NCBI GenBank assembly: GCA_028689115.1 | Contig: JAQTWV010000003.1 | Location: forward strand, 1 to 64,000 | Direction: 5' to 3' | DNA: 64,000 bases | From: Candidatus Altimarinota bacterium | Lineage (GTDB): Bacteria > Patescibacteriota > Gracilibacteria > BD1-5 > UBA6164 | Shown here: piece by piece, positions 40,421-50,113 of the stretch | Layout of the letters: each line of letters opens with the position of its first letter | How positions within the stretch are numbered: the first letter of the stretch is position 1 | Made by a program: the position numbers and the translations under genes | Notes under the pieces: model-generated | Seen by the model: the letters and a program-made list of their open reading frames with translations, nothing else | The model's database searches: none | What the model was told of the DNA's origin: nothing

Positions 40421-43406
40421 ATTTTGTTTCAAGTTCTTTTAATCTTTTTCTAAGTTCTATTATTTCATAATCAGTTTCTTTATAATCTCATGAATCAAGA
40501 AATGCTTTTAATGTTTTTTCAAGTACATGTTTATCATTTAATACTAAAGATTCTCATAATTCATAAGGCATTGGTTTAAATACTCATAAATTATTTATAT
40601 ATGCAGGAAGAAAATCCCTAGGTTCAAATCATTTGAATTTTCAATAAAGTGTATTTATCAATGGTTCTGTAGCAATTGTCCAAAATCAAACAGTAGCTAA
40701 TTGAGGAGCATTTGTTAATATATTAGCGGCACTTTCTTTGCTCCAGATACTTTTTTCTGGCTCATCCCATTGAGAAATAGATTCATATATTGCTGAAGCT
40801 GTTAGTGAACCAAAAATTTTTTGAGTCCAAGTAAGATTTTGATGCATTTTTATTGGATTTAATGCGGTAGATATTTGCCATGCTGGACTTAGAGTATTAT
40901 TAAATCAAGGCATTAGTAATCTTTTTCATGTTTGTTCAGTTAAAAATACAACTGTACTAATTGGTGCTTTGAAAGTTCAAGATATAAACCTAAATCATTC
41001 ATAATCTTTTTCTATTTTTGCCCATAAATTTTCTTTAAAATCTTTTATAAAATCACTTTCTTTATAAGTTTTTTCAAGTTTTTCTTTTCAGCTTGAAGAT
41101 AATTTTGATTTTATATTTGAATAAATCTCTTTTCATTTTAAAGTAGAAATTTCACCTATTTTTTTTAAATATTCTGCTTTACTTTTAGTTTCTACTTTTT
41201 CATTTCAACTTTCTACTTTTGTTGTTTCAGTTTTTCTTCAATTTACTACATTAACTAATTCATCAGGATTATCATATTTTTTTCAATCATAACTAAGTTT
41301 TCAATCTTTTGTTCTTGTTATGTATTTTTCTCAAATTTTTATTTTTTTTCAAATTTCAAGTGAATTTAGTTTTTCAGAATCAATTTTTTTAGGACTATTT
41401 TCTGCATTACGAGCTACTGATACTTCTTCATCTATATTTTTTAAAACAGCACTAGCACCTTCACTATCACCAAGGTTTTGTTTTATATTTGCCTCATTTA
41501 ATCAATCTTGCGTTTTTTTAGCTAAATCTTGACGAACTTTAGAAAATCAACTAGCCATTTTTCAGCTTACCAAAGGTAAAAGAGCCCAAGGTAGATTGTT
41601 TTTTAATGATTCTCAAACTGATATGTCAATTCAATTATGATTTGCTCTAATTTGATCAATACTTATTCATAATGACAAATCTCCTCACATTTCTGCTCAA
41701 ATTGCTCATTTTGATCATAGTTTTGAAATAACTGCTCATGAACGTGCAACTTTAAAAATTAATCATCAAACTACAAAAGTTCATGAATTTACGGCAGTTT
41801 CAAAAGCAAAATCTTTTCAAGAAAGAGTTTTTTGTTCTAATGCCATATTTGCTCAAGTCATAATAACTCATCAAGCTAAAATTCAAGCTGAATAAGCTAA
41901 TAATGCTCATCATCATATTGCTCAGATTCAAGTTGAAACAAATGCAACTCATGCAATTCAAGCTCATAATGCTAATAATTGTTCTCTTCACATTATAGCT
42001 GATACTTTTGTCGAGTCTTTTAGGTCAAAAATTCCACCTGTTCAATACATATCTTTTAATTGCTCATATGCTTTTAATTCTTGAACACTTAGTGATTTCT
42101 CATCTATTCAATTAATATATTTTTCCATCTCTTTTCCGTATCATTCAGCAAGTTTTGCGTTAACTTTATTCCATGCTCATTTTATAGTTGGATTAGATAA
42201 AACTCTTGTAAATGCTTCTTCAAAAGAAATTCATGATTTTTCTTGTTCTTTTTTTATAAAAGCAGAAAAAAGTGTTTTTGTTGGAGTATCTAAACTATCA
42301 ATTATATCATTTATATCAGGTTTTTTAGGTGGATTAGTTTTTTGCTTAGGTAGAGAAGCTAAAAGTAATTGCTCTGCCAACTCTGGATTTCTAAAATTTT
42401 TATTTGGACCATTCATTGAAAAATATGATTCTGTTTCTCAACGATTATACATTGCTATTTCATTATATATTGATTTTATCCATTCTAAATTTTGTTTTTC
42501 ATAAGGATTTTCAGTATTTCATTTAATATATTTTTTTTCAAAATCTATAATACTTGCTGCTAATTCTGCATAAATAGTATTTATACTTTCAAGATTATTT
42601 TTTATTTCTTCTTCATTTAAAACTCACTCAGATTCTTTTGTTATTTTTTTCCAGGCATCAAATTGATTTTGAATTTTATTAACACTTTCGCTATATTTGT
42701 CAGGAGATTTTTCTTTAATTTCAGGAATTTTCTTTGTTTCTGGTGATTTTTGAACACTAGTTTTTCCTTCAATAACAGGTTCTTTTTCAGTAGGAGCTTT
42801 CGCAACTTCTTTTCTTAAATATCATAAAGCAACCCATCATTTTTTATCTCAAGATGAAACTTCAACAAAAGTTTTTCAATCAACTTCTTTGTTTTTTCCA
42901 GTGTAAGTAACTTCAGTTTTTTGATTTAAAGTACTAATTATTTTTAAGTTACCATCTCTTAGTCTTAATCTAGAATTATCATCTTTTATACTTACAATTA
43001 ATTTATCATTAGCATTTAGTCAATCTAATGATTTTAGATTATTTGATAAAGTATTTATTGTAGAAAAATTGTAATTTTCAATTTTTTCATTTTTTGATTG
43101 TTTTGATATTTCTTTTTTTCATGTTTTTTCTATATCTAAATCATCAGATGCTTGTTTTACTGAAATTTTAGTTTCAGTTTCAATTTTTTCATATTCAACC
43201 AAAAAAAGTTCAAGTTCTCTCTTGAAATCACTATCTATTCATTCTCATTTTTCTTCATCTTTTTTGATTCTAGCAAGATTATCTTTAGCATATTGAGCCA
43301 TTTCTTTCATCATACCAGGTTGACTTTTAAAATACTCCTTATTTCTTCAGTAGTTGTCGTCATTGTATGATTGAATATCATTTTTATTTACTCAAAGTAT
43401 TCCCAT
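40419..43406 (-). CDS. Large Gly-rich membrane protein with SH3-like domain
   Basis: 995 residues. A charged helical N-terminus (1-130) is followed by a bacterial SH3-like segment (about 150-240: DNSRLRLRDGNLKIISTLNQ, then a KGWVALGYLRKE end). A Pro/Lys/Glu linker follows. Residues about 470-640 are strongly hydrophobic and glycine-rich (GAGIAGVAFVSTGIGAIGGG, LLAYSAGILAGGVIMTGAN). A second charged region and a last part with PWQI/TWTQ-type Trp residues complete it. There is no recognised enzyme motif. SH3-like domains often bind cell-wall peptides. Similar size and composition to the 901-residue protein suggests that the two belong to one system. Confidence 0.7.
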
Positions 43407-43572
43407 AAAATTGTTTTAATATATAAATTCCTTATTATTTTATCATATTTATATGCACTAATACAAAAAATCTAACTTGACTATTTACTATTTTATGAAA
43501 AATACTCTAAAATATTTTCTAAATTTGCAAAAAAAATCTAATTGTATATTCTTTAAAAAAGTTAATTAATAA

Positions 43573-44466
43573 ATGATTTATAATATGTTTTTTCGTATAT
43601 TTAAATACTCTGTAAAAAATACTCTTAGAAACAAGTTTTTGAGCATATCTTCAGTTCTTGTGTTGACTCTACTTATGTTTTTTATAAATATATTAGTATT
43701 GTTAAATGATGTAAGTTCTAAACTTATAGATGGTATAAATTCTAAGCTAACTATATCTTTATATGTAGATGAAAAGTATACAAAAACTTCTCTTGAAATA
43801 ACAGATTTTATAGATGATATAAAAACACAAAATGCTGGTGTTGTTGTAGAATATAAAACAAAAGATGATATAATAAATGAAATAAGATTAAAAGAACCAA
43901 ACCTAGTTAAAATACTAGAAAGAAATAATCCATTACCAGATACAATTGTTTTGTCAAATATCTGAATTTCAGAATATAAGAAAATTAATGAATTAGTAGA
44001 ATCTAGACTTTATTTACTTGTAAATGACCAGGATCAAAAAGATTATTTTGCAAATTATACAACTCAATATAAAAAAATAGAAGATGTAACATCTATTTTA
44101 GATGTGTTACAATTTGGTTTAAATATTATTATACTTATATTTATTGTTTCAATTGCTATTATTATATATAGTATAATTTGAAATTTTATCTATTATTATA
44201 GAGATGAAATTTACATAACAAAACTAGTTTGAGGGTCAAATATATTTATATATGGACCATTCGTATTACAATGAATAATCTATTCATTTTCTGCATTTTT
44301 ATGTAATATAATATTATTTGTATTATTATTAAATAATTTAAATGGTATGTTTGGTACTATTTATACTTTTTCATTTTCAAATATAATCCTATTATTAGAA
44401 ATGTTAATGTTCACGTTAGTGTGATGAATAAGCTGATATTTTTCTTCAAAAAAATATTTAAGGTAA
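43573..44466 (+). CDS. ftsX: FtsX-like cell-division membrane protein
   Basis: 297 residues with the FtsX layout: a cytosolic N-terminus (KYSVKNTLRNKFLSISSVLV), a first helix, an extracytoplasmic domain (LTISLYVDEKYTKTSLEITD and DVTSILDVLQFG), and three C-terminal helices around EIYITKLVGGSNIFI. FtsX works with the ATPase FtsE to control peptidoglycan hydrolases. No ftsE is next to it, which is unusual. A second possible start is ATG 43585. The upstream 166 bases separate it from the divergent giant gene. Confidence 0.85.
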
Positions 44467-44596
44467 TTATTGTACAAAAAATTTGTAATACAAAAATGGC
44501 ATTATTTAAACAAAATAAAACATTTTTGTATTTTTGTACAAAAAAAATTTGCAATAATAATTTTTTTTTATATAATCCACGAGCATTAAATAAATT

Positions 44597-44673
44597 GGTC
44601 TCGTAGCTCAGCTGGTTAGAGCGCTGCACTGTCACTGCAGAGGTCGCGGGTTCGAATCCCGTCGAGACCGCCA
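44597..44673 (+). tRNA. tRNA-Asp (GTC)
   Basis: Acceptor GGTCTCG/CGAGACC, anticodon stem CTGCA/TGCAG around CTGTCAC, T loop GGTTCGAATCC and encoded CCA. A TACAAAAATG/CATTTTTGTA inverted repeat lies upstream (about 44488-44530). Confidence 0.97.
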
Positions 44674-44781
44674 TTAATGTAGCACACAGTTGCTGAACAG
44701 ATAGAGAGTTTAAAATGATGTTTTTTTATATCAACTCTGTATCGATAATAATTATATGTTTAAAATCTGCTTATAAACTCT

Positions 44782-44858
44782 GGGGTCTTAGCTCAGTTGG
44801 CTAGAGCGCCTGCCTTGCACGCAGGAGGTCAAGGGTTCGACTCCCTTAGGCTCCACCA
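44782..44858 (+). tRNA. tRNA-Ala (TGC)
   Basis: Acceptor GGGGTCT/AGGCTCC (with G-U pairs), anticodon stem CCTGC/GCAGG around CTTGCAC, T loop GGTTCGACTCC, encoded CCA. The gap from the tRNA-Asp has an AGAGTT/AACTCT hairpin. Confidence 0.97.
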
Positions 44859-44955
44859 TTTTTTAAAAATGACTACAATTAAGCTTTACGAGTTACTGTT
44901 TTCGGTGATTCGGTTTTGAGTTATAATTAACTTATATTATTAACATAGTAAATTT

Positions 44956-45165
44956 ATGCCTTCAAATAAAAGACCTAGAAGATTAAACTATGCAGTTAAC
45001 AAAAAATGACCTAAAACAGGATGAAAAGTTGGTAATGCTGTAGCTCATTATACAAAACTGCAAGAAAGAATAAAATTTGAATGAGAAACTAAATGGTTAT
45101 TAAATGCTGTTAAAATTGTTACAGTTAAATTAAACAAATACCAAATAAATCTTAACAAAATATAA
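44956..45165 (+). CDS. Small basic protein, unknown
   Basis: 69 residues, strongly basic, starting MPSNKRPRRLNYAVNKKG and PKTGGKVG. It has no hydrophobic helix or cysteine. Its charge and position before tuf, rpsJ and rpmB suggest RNA or ribosome binding, but I do not recognise a ribosomal protein family. The next ORF starts one base after its stop. Confidence 0.6.
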
Positions 45166-45166
45166 T

Positions 45167-45253
45167 ATGCCAAGACTTACATGATATGCTCATAGAAAAC
45201 TAAGAAGAGCTTTGTCGATAATCGAAAAAAAAGTTAAAAAAAATAAAAGATAA
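45167..45253 (+). CDS. 28-residue basic peptide
   Basis: MPRLTGYAHRKLRRALSIIE followed by KKVKKNKR: ten basic residues plus histidine in 28. It starts one base after the stop of the 69-residue gene, so coupled translation is likely. No family is recognised. A short TTTGAT/ATCAAA hairpin follows. Small size makes this call uncertain. Confidence 0.45.
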
Positions 45254-45316
45254 AATTTGATTTTATCAAATAAATTATTAAATTACTTAAGTTGTTAATA
45301 CAAACATTTATTTTAT

Positions 45317-45322
45317 TATATT
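45317..45322 (+). promoter_or_regulatory. Probable -10 box of tuf
   Basis: TATATT ends 12 bases before the tuf ATG, which would give a leader of only about five bases. The -35 region is unclear (TTGTTA at a long spacing). Confidence 0.35.
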
Positions 45323-45334
45323 AAAACACATACT

Positions 45335-46531
45335 ATGGCTTTTGATAGATCTAAACCACATATGAATATTGGTACTATTGGTCACGTTGATCACGGTAAA
45401 ACTACTACTACTGCAGGTATATCTGCTGTTTTATTCCACAAATTTGGTGGAGGTGAAGGGTTAAGAGACTTTGCTTCAATTGATAACGCTCCAGAAGAAA
45501 GAGCAAGAGGTATTACAATCAATACTTCACACGTTGAATATGAAACTGCTAATAGACATTACGCTCACGTAGATTGTCCAGGACATGCTGATTACGTTAA
45601 AAACATGATTACTGGTGCTGCTCAAATGGATGCTGCTATATTAATAGTTGCTGCTACTGACGGTCCTATGGCTCAAACTAGAGAACATATTTTATTATCA
45701 AGACAAGTTGGTGTTCCTTACATCGTTGTTTTTATGAATAAATGTGATATGGTTGATGATGAAGAAATGTTAGAATTAGTTGAAATGGAAATTAGAGATT
45801 TATTATCTAAATACGATTTCCCTGGTGATGATACTCCAATTATTAGAGGTTCATGACTAGTTGCTTTAGAAAATCCTACTGATTATGAAAAAGCATATGG
45901 TGCTAAAACTATCCTTGAATTATTTGATGCAATTGAACAATTTGTTCCAGTTCCACAAAGAGATTTAGATAAACCATTCCTAATGCCAGTTGAAGATGTA
46001 TTTTCTATTAAAGGTAGAGGTACTGTAGTTACTGGTAAAATAGAACAATGAGTTATTAAAGTTGGTGAAACTATTGAAATCGTAGGTATCAGAGATACTC
46101 AAACTTCAACTGTTACTTGAGTTGAAATGTTCCATAAATTATTGGATCAAGGTCAAGCTTGAGATAATGCAGGTTTATTATTAAGAGGTATTCAAAGAGA
46201 AGACGTTGAAAGAGGTCAAGTTCTTGCTAAACCAGGATCAATTAAACCACATACTAAATTTGATTCAGAAGTATACGTACTTTCAAAAGATGAAGGTGGT
46301 AGACATACTCCATTCTTTAAATGATACAAACCTCAATTTTACTTCAGAACTACTGATGTAACTTGAGATATTGAATTACCAGCAGGTGTAGAAATGGTTA
46401 TGCCTGATGATAATGTTAAAATGACTGTTACTTTACAATCTCCAATCGCGATGACTGAAGGTTTAAGATTTGCAATCAGAGAAGGTGGTAGAACTGTTGG
46501 TTCATGAGTTGTTGCTAAAATTATAGCATAA
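45335..46531 (+). CDS. tuf: Elongation factor Tu
   Basis: GTPase that brings aminoacyl-tRNA to the ribosome. The 398-residue product has G1 GHVDHGKT, the switch I region [10 protein letters not shown]3 [13 protein letters not shown]4 NKCD and the G5 serine (RGSGLVALE). Domains II and III are complete, ending VGSGVVAKIIA. Only seven glycines are TGA (for example in RGSGL, KIEQGV and VTGDIELPAG), while most are GGT, in line with high expression. It is encoded ahead of rpsJ, a common bacterial arrangement. Confidence 0.99.
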
Positions 46532-46550
46532 TTAATGTAATCTGATAAAT

Positions 46551-46580
46551 CCAACATTATTGATTATTCAATAGTGTTGG
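46551..46580 (+). other. Stable hairpin between tuf and rpsJ
   Basis: CCAACATTATTGA-ttat-TCAATAGTGTTGG, 13 pairs with one G-U. There is no T tract, so it is more likely an mRNA processing or stability element than a terminator. Confidence 0.55.
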
Positions 46581-46629
46581 GCAATTAGAACTACATTAAA
46601 ACTAGTTTATTAATTATAAAAAAAAATAT

Positions 46630-46947
46630 ATGGCAAAAAAAGCTGCAAATAAAATTAGAATTAGCGTTAAAGCATTTGAACATAAATTATTAGATGAAGC
46701 TGTTAAAAAAATAGTTAGTATAGCTAATGATTCAGGAGCTAAAGTTGTTTGACCAATTCCATTACCTACTAGAATTGAAAAAATTACTGTTAATAGATCT
46801 ACATTTGTTAACAAAGATGCAAGAGAACAATTTGAAATAAGAAGACATAAAAGATTAATTGATATTTTAGAACCTTCTGCTCAAACTATGGAAATGCTTC
46901 AAAGTTTAAGTATACCAAATGGAGTTTGAATTGAAATTAAAGCATAA
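46630..46947 (+). CDS. rpsJ: 30S ribosomal protein S10
   Basis: 105 residues with the S10 signatures: [35 protein letters not shown] and [10 protein letters not shown]. The second motif's glycine is TGA. It lies downstream of tuf, as in many genomes, but the S10 operon does not follow; rpmB does. Start ATG 46630, no Shine-Dalgarno. Confidence 0.97.
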
Positions 46948-46972
46948 TTATTACTTATTTAAATATAGAACC

Positions 46973-47170
46973 ATGTCAAGAGTTTGTGAAGTTACATGAA
47001 AAAGAACTGCAACAGGTAATAATAGATCTCATTCATTGAGAGCTACAAAAAGAAAATTTTACCCAAATCTTTTTTATAAAAATATAAAAGATCCTGAAAC
47101 AGGGATTGTTTATAAAATTAGAGTTTCTGCTAAAGGTTTAAAAACTTTAAGAAAAAACTGATTAATATAA
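46973..47170 (+). CDS. rpmB: 50S ribosomal protein L28
   Basis: 65 residues: MSRVCEVTGKRTATGNNRSH, then TKRKFYPNLF and a C-terminal KIRVSAKGLKTLRKNGLI. These are the L28 landmarks. A CCTCG/CGAGG hairpin follows. Confidence 0.95.
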
Positions 47171-47174
47171 TAGT

Positions 47175-47202
47175 TTATTTCCTCGTGAAAGCGAGGAAAT
47201 AA
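47175..47202 (+). other. Hairpin after rpmB
   Basis: TTATTTCCTCG-tgaaag-CGAGGAAATAA, an 11-pair stem with a purine-rich loop and no T tract. It lies between rpmB and tRNA-Leu and could be a processing signal or a weak terminator. Confidence 0.5.
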
Positions 47203-47226
47203 TACTTACATTGTGTATTATAATTT

Positions 47227-47311
47227 GCCCAGGTGGTGGAATTGGTAGACACGCGGGACTTAAAATCCCGTTACTTCGGTAGTGCGGGTTCGATTCCCGC
47301 CCTGGGCACCA
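47227..47311 (+). tRNA. tRNA-Leu (TAA)
   Basis: Class II tRNA with a long variable arm (TTACTTCGGTAG). Acceptor GCCCAGG/CCTGGGC, anticodon stem CGGGA/TCCCG around CTTAAAA, encoded CCA. Reads TTA, the most frequent leucine codon here. Confidence 0.97.
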
Positions 47312-47447
47312 TACTTAAAAAAATTAAAAAAACTAATAATAAAAACTATTTATAAATTGATAGTTATTGAGCTAAAAATATATTTTTTGGTTTTAAACTC
47401 TCAATTTAAAAAAATCTTTACCCTAATTTATAATTTATACTTGATTT

Positions 47448-47687
47448 ATGTTAAAAATAAGACTATCTAGAGCTTGAAAAAGAAATATGCCTTTTTTTAG
47501 AGTTGTTGTAACTGAACATACAGCTGCAGCTAAACACGGATACAAAGAAATCTTAGGATTTTACAATCCAATTTCTAAAGAATTCAAAATAAAAGATTTA
47601 GATAAAGTTAGAACTTATGTATCTCACTGAGTTCAATTTTCTCCTAGAGTTGAAAAATTAATGAAATTAAATAACGTTTCTTTATAA
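47448..47687 (+). CDS. rpsP: 30S ribosomal protein S16
   Basis: 79 residues: MLKIRLSRAGKRNMPFFRVV, LGFYNPISKEF and VSHGVQFSPRVEKLM are characteristic. The terminator downstream separates it from khpA, although rpsP-khpA is a common pair. Confidence 0.96.
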
Positions 47688-47691
47688 TTTT

Positions 47692-47729
47692 TAAAATCCT
47701 TCAATAATTTTTTATTTGAAGGATATTAT
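47692..47729 (+). terminator. Intrinsic terminator after rpsP
   Basis: ATCCTTCAA-taattttttat-TTGAAGGAT followed by ATTATTTTTTT. Confidence 0.75.
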
Positions 47730-47749
47730 TTTTTTATACTAATATATTT

Positions 47750-47986
47750 ATGGATGAAGTTAAATTTTTGAATTTTATAGTTGAAAATATAGTTTCAAAT
47801 AAAGATTGAATTAAAATTGAAAAAACAGATGATGAATTGGGTACTCTTTTAACACTATCTGTTGACAAAGAAGATATGTGAAGTATTATTGGAAAAGGTT
47901 GAAATAATATCAATTCTATTAGGTCTATACTTAGATTATACTGAGTTAAGTCTAATAAAAGAATAAATTTAAAGGTTTTAGATTAA
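47750..47986 (+). CDS. khpA: KH-domain RNA-binding protein KhpA
   Basis: 78 residues, a single KH domain with the GxxG loop in SIIGKGGNNINSIRSILRLY. KhpA proteins bind RNA with KhpB and influence cell growth in Firmicutes. It sits downstream of rpsP as in many bacteria. TGA encodes glycines of the RNA-binding loop. Confidence 0.92.
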
Positions 47987-48004
47987 TTGTTAATTTAAAT
48001 AATT

Positions 48005-48433
48005 ATGATAATAGAGACAGCATATGCTATAGAAACTTGAGCAGCTATTTTATGAGATAATATGGAGTTTTGAGATTTCGTTTTATTGGCTATTTCAATG
48101 TTTGTTTTGTCTGCTTGAATTTTTTCTATCTTATTTATTTTATGGTGAGGTTTACTTTTAATATTATCTGGTGGTAAAGATGATAAAATTAAACCTGCAA
48201 TTAATACTATTAGATATGCAGTTATAGGTATAATCGTTACTGTATTTACTATATTTGTTTTCCCAATACTTTGAAGATTATTAGGTTTAGATGTTGAAAA
48301 ATATGCTGAACCAAAGAAAATTTTTCAAAAAATAGAAGAAATTGGTACAAAGATATTTTGAAATTCTAGTTCTTTTAATTGAACTGATGTAAATAATGTA
48401 GATACACTTCCTTCTGATTTTTCAGATTTATAA
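48005..48433 (+). CDS. VirB2/TrbC-like two-helix membrane protein
   Basis: 142 residues. An N-terminal segment is followed by two membrane helices around a short cytosolic loop: LLLILSGGKDDKIKPAINTI followed by RYAVIGIIVTVFTIFVFPIL. This is the pattern of the VirB2/TrbC-like proteins that are frequent in candidate-phyla genomes. The C-terminus (about 100-142) is polar. The same module recurs in the proteins at 52544-54868. It converges with the 139-residue gene on a perfect palindrome. Confidence 0.65.
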
Positions 48434-48470
48434 AAAAACAGTCTTAAGACTGTTTTTTTATAAATCTGAA
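48421..48470. terminator. 50-base perfect palindrome with both stop codons
   Basis: TTCAGATTTATAAAAAAACAGTCTT (48421-48445) is followed at once by its exact reverse complement (48446-48470). It includes the stops of both convergent genes, so both proteins end in Ser-Asp-Leu. The core works as a bidirectional terminator. Confidence 0.9.
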
Positions 48471-48877
48471 TTTTTTTTAAATAGAAAATATATCCATTTT
48501 TCATAAGTACTCATTTCTTTTGTATCTGTATTTGCATTATTTTCTTCTTCAACAACATCATTTACTTCTTGTTTATATTCTTCTATATCTTTTGTAAATT
48601 TATTGTATCTATCTTCATTTGTTAGATATATTACTTTTTCATTTTTATTTTTAAATCATTGCTCTTCTTTTAAAATTTTATTTTTGTAAGCATTTGATTT
48701 TTTATAATCAATCAATTGATTAGCATTTTCAATTTTTTTACTTATTTCTTTGTTTAGATTTGTTATATAATCTATATTGGAATTGATTTTATATTCTTTA
48801 TATTTAAATGTACCAATAAGGTATAAAATGTATAAGGTTATGATAATCATTATAACAAAAATATATTGTTTTTTCAT
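48458..48877 (-). CDS. Small membrane-anchored helical protein
   Basis: 139 residues: a membrane helix at residues 5-24 (YIFVIMIIITLYILYLIGTF), then a charged and probably coiled-coil domain. A single TGA-coded glycine interrupts the sequence under the standard code. Family unknown. It is divergent from the FecR-like gene, with about 60 AT-rich bases between. Confidence 0.6.
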
Positions 48878-48940
48878 ATTTTTTGAATTTTATCTTTTTT
48901 TATATAATATATATGTGTTTACTATATTATAATACTTATA

Positions 48941-50107
48941 ATGCAAAAAATAGAAAATAAATTTATATATTTCATATTGATTTTAATCATTTTTATAATC
49001 TGATTTTCAATTTATATATCAGTGTTTAAAAAATGAGTAGATAGAAGCTCATATGTACAATTAATTGATGGTGAAGCTTATCTTAACAATAAGCTTTTAA
49101 CAGTAGATAAAAAAGAAAAATTATTGTTAAATGATGTTGTAAAAACAACAAAGGATAATTCATTAGCAATTATTGAGTGGTGAGATTGAAGTGTTACAAG
49201 ACTTTGATGAAATACCTCTATTGTCATAAATGAACTCTATGTTTCGGATAGTCTTGATAAGTTAAATATATCTTTTGAATTATTATCTTGAAAAACTTGG
49301 TCAAATGTAATTAGCTTTTTACCTGAAGAGTCTTATTTTAAACAAACTTTTGCTGATACTGAAGCAGCAATTAGGTGAACTATTTTTAATGTAGATTTAC
49401 AAAATGATTATTTATATGTAATTGATCACAGTGTAACTCTTACAAAAAATAGTTGAGAAAAAATTGAAGTTGCTGAAAAAAGTCCTATATCATTATCTAC
49501 TTTTTCATTTATTAGCTTAGATGAGTTTATAAAAAATATTAGAGATAATGCATTTGATGAATTAAATAGAAGATTTGATATTGAACTTTTTAATAAGTTA
49601 AAATCTGATTTACAAGCTAAAGTTAATTCATTAATTGAAATTAGCTGAAAAAAAATTGATGAGTTATCATCTCAAGATAAAGAAAAATTATATAATGATT
49701 TGTTATCTTCATATCAAAGTTTAAACTTTATTTCTAGTAGTGATAGTAATGACTTATTTAATTTAAAATTAACTATTAAAGAAAAACTTTTACAAGTTGC
49801 TCCAGATAATCAAAAAGAAATGATTATAAATAGTTTTTTATATGATTTTAAAGATTCTATTAAAACAAAAAGTTATGATTCACTTGATATTATAATTTGA
49901 ATTTTTAATTCTAATGAAACTACTATTGCATTAAAGGAAGAAGTATTAGTTTATTTAGATAAGATTAATTTATCAGATAATTTAAAATCATCAGTTATTA
50001 CTAGTATATCAATGCTAAAAGATACTTTTTCAGCACAAATACCAACTAATATAATTGATAGTAAAAACAAAGCACAAGATCTAATTAATAATTTAATAAA
50101 TAACTAA
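48941..50107 (+). CDS. FecR-domain membrane protein
   Basis: 388 residues: an N-terminal membrane helix (about 7-30) followed by a FecR-like beta domain (VQLIDGEAYLNNKLLTVDKK, EWGDGSVTRLGGNTSIVINE, AIRGTIFNVDLQ). The C-terminal 200 residues are helical. FecR domains can act as extracytoplasmic sensors or structural modules. The gene ends seven bases before the adenylate cyclase start, so the two are almost surely one operon. The FecR protein may sense and pass a signal to the cyclase; that is inference. Confidence 0.85.
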
Positions 50108-50113
50108 TTAATT

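Noticed and set aside
44411-44674. Minus-strand ORF starting MAVSTGFEPATSAVTV
   Set aside because: It is the well-known false translation of a tRNA gene (here tRNA-Asp) on the wrong strand.
47282-47470. ORF overlapping tRNA-Leu, and a similar one over the tRNA-Glu/tRNA-fMet pair (52302-52484)
   Set aside because: Both read tRNA sequence as protein.
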